A DNA stretch of 64,000 bases from Palsa-504 sp963839095. GTDB lineage: Bacteria > Actinomycetota > Actinomycetes > Streptosporangiales > Streptosporangiaceae. A program made the translations under genes and the position numbers. This document shows positions 61,472-64,000 of this stretch, one piece after another. Every line of letters begins with the position of its first letter. Position 1 is the first letter of the stretch. The stretch spans positions 1 to 64,000 of the forward strand of contig CAWIUF010000054.1 of assembly GCA_963839095.1 (NCBI GenBank), written 5' to 3'. The notes beneath the pieces are model-generated. The model was not told the DNA's origin. It did not search any database and saw only the letters and a list, made by a program, of their open reading frames with translations.

Positions 61472-63508
61472 GCGACGCAGCCGCCAGCGAGCTGGGCCGC
61501 GACAGGCAGCCAGCCCATCGAGTAGTGCGACCGGGGACGCAGCCGCCCGGCGTAATGGTGGGCCAGGAACTCGGCCTTCATGGTGGCCATGTCCACCTCG
61601 GTCGGGCAGTCCTTCTTGCAGCCCTTGCAGGCCAGGCACAGGTCGAGCGCGTCCCGGACCACGGTGGACCGCCAGCCGGCCGTGACCGGCGAGTCGGCGT
61701 GACCTTCCAGCATCTCGAACAGGAGCCGGCTCCGGCCCCGGGTGGAGTGCTCCTCCTCCCGGGTGACCATGTAGGACGGGCACATCACCCCGCTCACCTC
61801 CCCACCCGCCCCCCCATGCCGGCACTTTCCCACGCCCACGCAGCGCATGACCGCGCGCCCGAACCGGCCGTCGTCGTCGGGGTAGCTGAAGAAGCTGTCG
61901 TAGTCGCGCGGTGACCAGGACGCGCCGAGCCGCAGGTTCTCGTCGAGCCGGTACGGCGCGACGACCTTGCCCGGGTTCATCAGGTTGCCCGGGTCGAAGA
62001 TCGCCTTGAACTGGCCGAAGGCCCGCACCAGCTCGTCGCCGAACATCTTCGGCAGCAGCTCGCCGCGCGACTGCCCGTCGCCGTGCTCGCCGGAGAACGA
62101 CCCGCCGTAGGACACCACCAGGTCGGCGGCGCGCTCGATAAACCGGCGGAACGTCGCGATGCCGTCGGCCGTGACCAGGTCGAACGGGATCCGGGTGTGC
62201 ACGCAGCCCTGGCCGAAGTGCCCATACAGGGCCGACCCCGAGTAGCCGAACTCGTCGTACAGCTTGGCCAGGTCGCGCAGGTAGTCACCCAGCCGCTCGG
62301 GCGGCACCGCGGAGTCCTCCCAGCCCTCCCAGGTGTCGGGCATGTCCGGCACCCGGGCGGTGGCGCCGAGGGCGACCTCGCGGACGTCGGCGAGCTCCTT
62401 CTCGTGTTCCGGGTCATCGTAGAACTTGACGGCGGGCTCGTGCTCGGTGCCGTGCAGGTCGTCGATCAGCGCCCGCGCCCTGGCGTCGGCCTCGTCCCGG
62501 GTGTGGCCGGAGAAGATGACCATGAGCCACCCGCGGCCTTCCGGCAGCAGCCGCAGGGCCTCGGGGTTCATCCGCCGTTCGCGCTCGAAGGTGATCAGCC
62601 GCTCGTCGAGGCCCTCCAGCTGCTCGGGCTGGTGCGGGGCGATGGCCGGGGCGGCGTCGGCCGCGCTGGCGATATCCGGGTAGCCGAGCACGACCAGCGC
62701 CTGAGCGGCGGGCTTAGGGACCAAACGGAGTTCGGCGTGGAGCACCGTGACCAGCGTGCTCTCGCTCCCGACCAGCGCCTGGGCCACGTCGAAGCCGTGC
62801 TCGGGCAGCAGCGAGTCCAGGTTGTAGCCGGACACCCGGCGCGGGATCCGCGGGTAGCGTTCCCGGATCCGGTCCGCGTTCGCCTCGGCCAGCTCCCGCA
62901 GCTGGCGGTAGATCTCGGCCCGGCGGCCGCCCGCCGCCACGATGGCCGCGTACTCCTCGTCGCTGGTCGGCCCGGCCCAGAACCGGTCGCCATCGCAGGT
63001 GAGCACCTCGAGCCGGACGACGTTATCCACGGTCTTGCCATAGGCCTGCGCGGTCGCCCCGCACGAGTTATTGCCGATCATCCCGCCCAGAGTGCAGTGG
63101 TCGTGGGTGGCCGGCTTCGGCCCGAACATCAGCTGGTGTTCCGCGAGCTGCGCGTTGAGCTCGTCCAGCACGATGCCCGGCTCGACCACGCAGGTGCGGG
63201 CGGCCGGATCGACCGAGACCAGGCCGTGGCAGTACTTGGACCAGTCGATGACGACCGCCGCGTTGCACGCCTGGCCGGCCAGGCTGGTGCCGCCGCCGCG
63301 GGACACGACCGGCACGCCGTGCCCGGCGCAGACCGATACCGCCTCGGCGGCGGCCTCGACGGTGCGGGGCACCACGACGCCGACCGGCACCTGGCGGTAG
63401 TTCGACGCGTCCGTGCTGTAGGCGCCGCGGCTGCCCGCGTCGAACCGGACCTCGCCGTCGACCCGCTCGCCGCAGGTCGCGCTCAAGCGCGCTGAACGTA
63501 AGCGTCAT
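61456..63508 (-). CDS. FAD-binding oxidoreductase with Fe-S motif (GlcD/D-lactate dehydrogenase-like), short C-terminus, frameshift at the N-terminus
   Basis: About 684 residues. FAD_binding_4 domain (about 35-180): VSRGGGTSLAGQACN, HCTLGGMIGNNSCGATAQAY. The FAD-oxidase C domain has GHFGQGCVHTRIPF and EHGDGQSRGELLPKMFG. A Fe-S segment has CLACKGCKKDCPTEVD. The usual CCG domains of such long enzymes (about 950 residues) are missing; the frame ends after MGWLPVAAQLAGGCVAWTGG. The true start is ATG 63508 (TLTFSALERDLR); a one-base change near 63470 in CTGCGGCGAG joins it to ERVDGEVRFDAGSRG. It oxidises a 2-hydroxy acid and passes electrons on. Confidence 0.85.
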
Positions 63509-63656
63509 CAGTCTTCTCCTCCTCGCCGCCGCGGTGTACCGACGGCCAGTTTTACTACCGCGAGCTGGGCGGTCTACGCGTGGATAATCCGGGACGCGGC
63601 GGGTAGGACGCCGGCTTCGCCAGCAGCAGGTGTCCCGACTGGCAAGGAGATCGGGG

Positions 63657-63959
63657 ATGCCAGGAACCACGACCGGAATCATCGTGATCGTCGTCGTCGT
63701 CGTGCTGGGGCTGGCCGTGTGGCTCGCCATGATCGCGCGGGCCGCCCGGCGTCCCGGGCAGGAACATCCGCAGCACGACCCGATGCACGGGCTGGTCCAG
63801 GGCGGCCAGCACGTCGGCGGCGGGCGCAGCGTCGCGCCGACGCGCGACGCGCCCGTGCCTGAGGGCGGCGGGAACCCGCCGGACCCGGAGGAGGAGAAGA
63901 CCGCCTACGGCCACCGCCCGCCGGTCGAGGACCGGGGCAACTCGCTCGATCTCGAATGA
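63657..63959 (+). CDS. Small single-span membrane protein
   Basis: The product is 100 residues. One N-terminal membrane helix (IIVIVVVVVLGLAVWLAMIA, about residues 6-25) is followed by a polar Pro/Gly-rich tail (PVPEGGGNPPDPEEEKTAYG). AAGGAG eight bases before the ATG fixes the start. No family was recognised. Confidence 0.6.
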   Translation: MPGTTTGIIVIVVVVVLGLAVWLAMIARAARRPGQEHPQHDPMHGLVQGGQHVGGGRSVAPTRDAPVPEGGGNPPDPEEEKTAYGHRPPVEDRGNSLDLE

Positions 63960-63988
63960 CCCGCATCCTCACCTGGAAGGAATCAGTC

Positions 63989-64000
63989 ATGGCTGATCAG
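63989..64000 (+). CDS. Start of a further gene, cut by the window end
   Basis: GGAAGGA lies six bases before ATGGCTGATCAG, the last bases of the window. Only MADQ can be read. It follows the small membrane protein by 29 bp and may share its transcript. Confidence 0.35.

Noticed and set aside
1..64000. tRNA, rRNA or prophage genes
   Set aside because: I looked for tRNA-like TTCGA loops with CCA-type ends, integrases, capsid or terminase motifs and saw none. A tRNAscan or profile search would be decisive.

Overview
This is a very GC-rich window, almost certainly from an actinomycete (Actinomycetota). Pointers are the DUF222/HNH (13E12-type) relic, the DUF574-type SAM methyltransferase, ChaB, divergent GntR/TetR/ArsR/LysR pairs, GTG/TTG starts and a Streptomyces-style 'RRHVD...C' sulfur leader peptide. 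No rRNA, tRNA, phage or CRISPR was seen. A conspicuous property is the number of genes broken by a single one-base shift, often in a G/C run. At least 17 sites in 13 or more genes are affected, which looks more like homopolymer errors in the assembly than wholesale gene death. I therefore rejoined the pieces and say so in each entry.

Layout. 0-9.3 kb: DUF222/HNH relic, two paralogous FtsX-type ABC permeases without an ATPase, a DUF574 methyltransferase, a Clp-N protein and a PhyH dioxygenase. 9.3-13 kb: MFS exporter divergent from a LysR regulator, then an amidohydrolase. 13-22.3 kb: an aromatic-compound catabolic island with two GntR regulators, FAD hydroxylase, alpha/beta hydrolase, two-component flavin monooxygenase, FAH hydrolase, extradiol dioxygenase, SnoaL-like and HIT proteins. 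Three of its promoters share an identical 15-base operator-like word. 22.3-28 kb: DoxX-Rieske membrane protein, CPA1 antiporter, CDF zinc-type exporter with divergent ArsR, and SnoaL-like/TetR with a perfect operator palindrome. 28-33.7 kb: DUF4143 ATPase, 23-bp tandem repeats, and a secreted/copper-flavoured group (beta-propeller, small secreted protein, SCO, deacetylase, PF03640 protein).

33.7-38.1 kb: sulfonate/taurine uptake and desulfonation operon (TauD dioxygenase, binding protein, ATPase, permease), preceded by a probable cysteine-sensing leader peptide and a CTAG-rich repeat leader. 38.2-44.8 kb: RecQ helicase, amine oxidase, MocR regulator facing a dihydroxyacetophenone-dioxygenase-like cupin, MDR oxidoreductase and a PNPOx-like protein. 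44.8-49.7 kb: complete peptide/nickel-type ABC importer. 50-59.2 kb: APC permease divergent from a tightly coupled operon of DeoR regulator, BtpA/SgcQ protein, metallophosphoesterase, FGGY kinase, TIM-barrel isomerase, alpha/beta hydrolase, second BtpA and HAD phosphatase. I think this operon encodes an uncharacterised carbohydrate or polyol pathway. 59.2-64 kb: lipoprotein, conserved hypothetical, ChaB, a C-terminally shortened FAD/Fe-S dehydrogenase, a small membrane protein and the start of one more gene.
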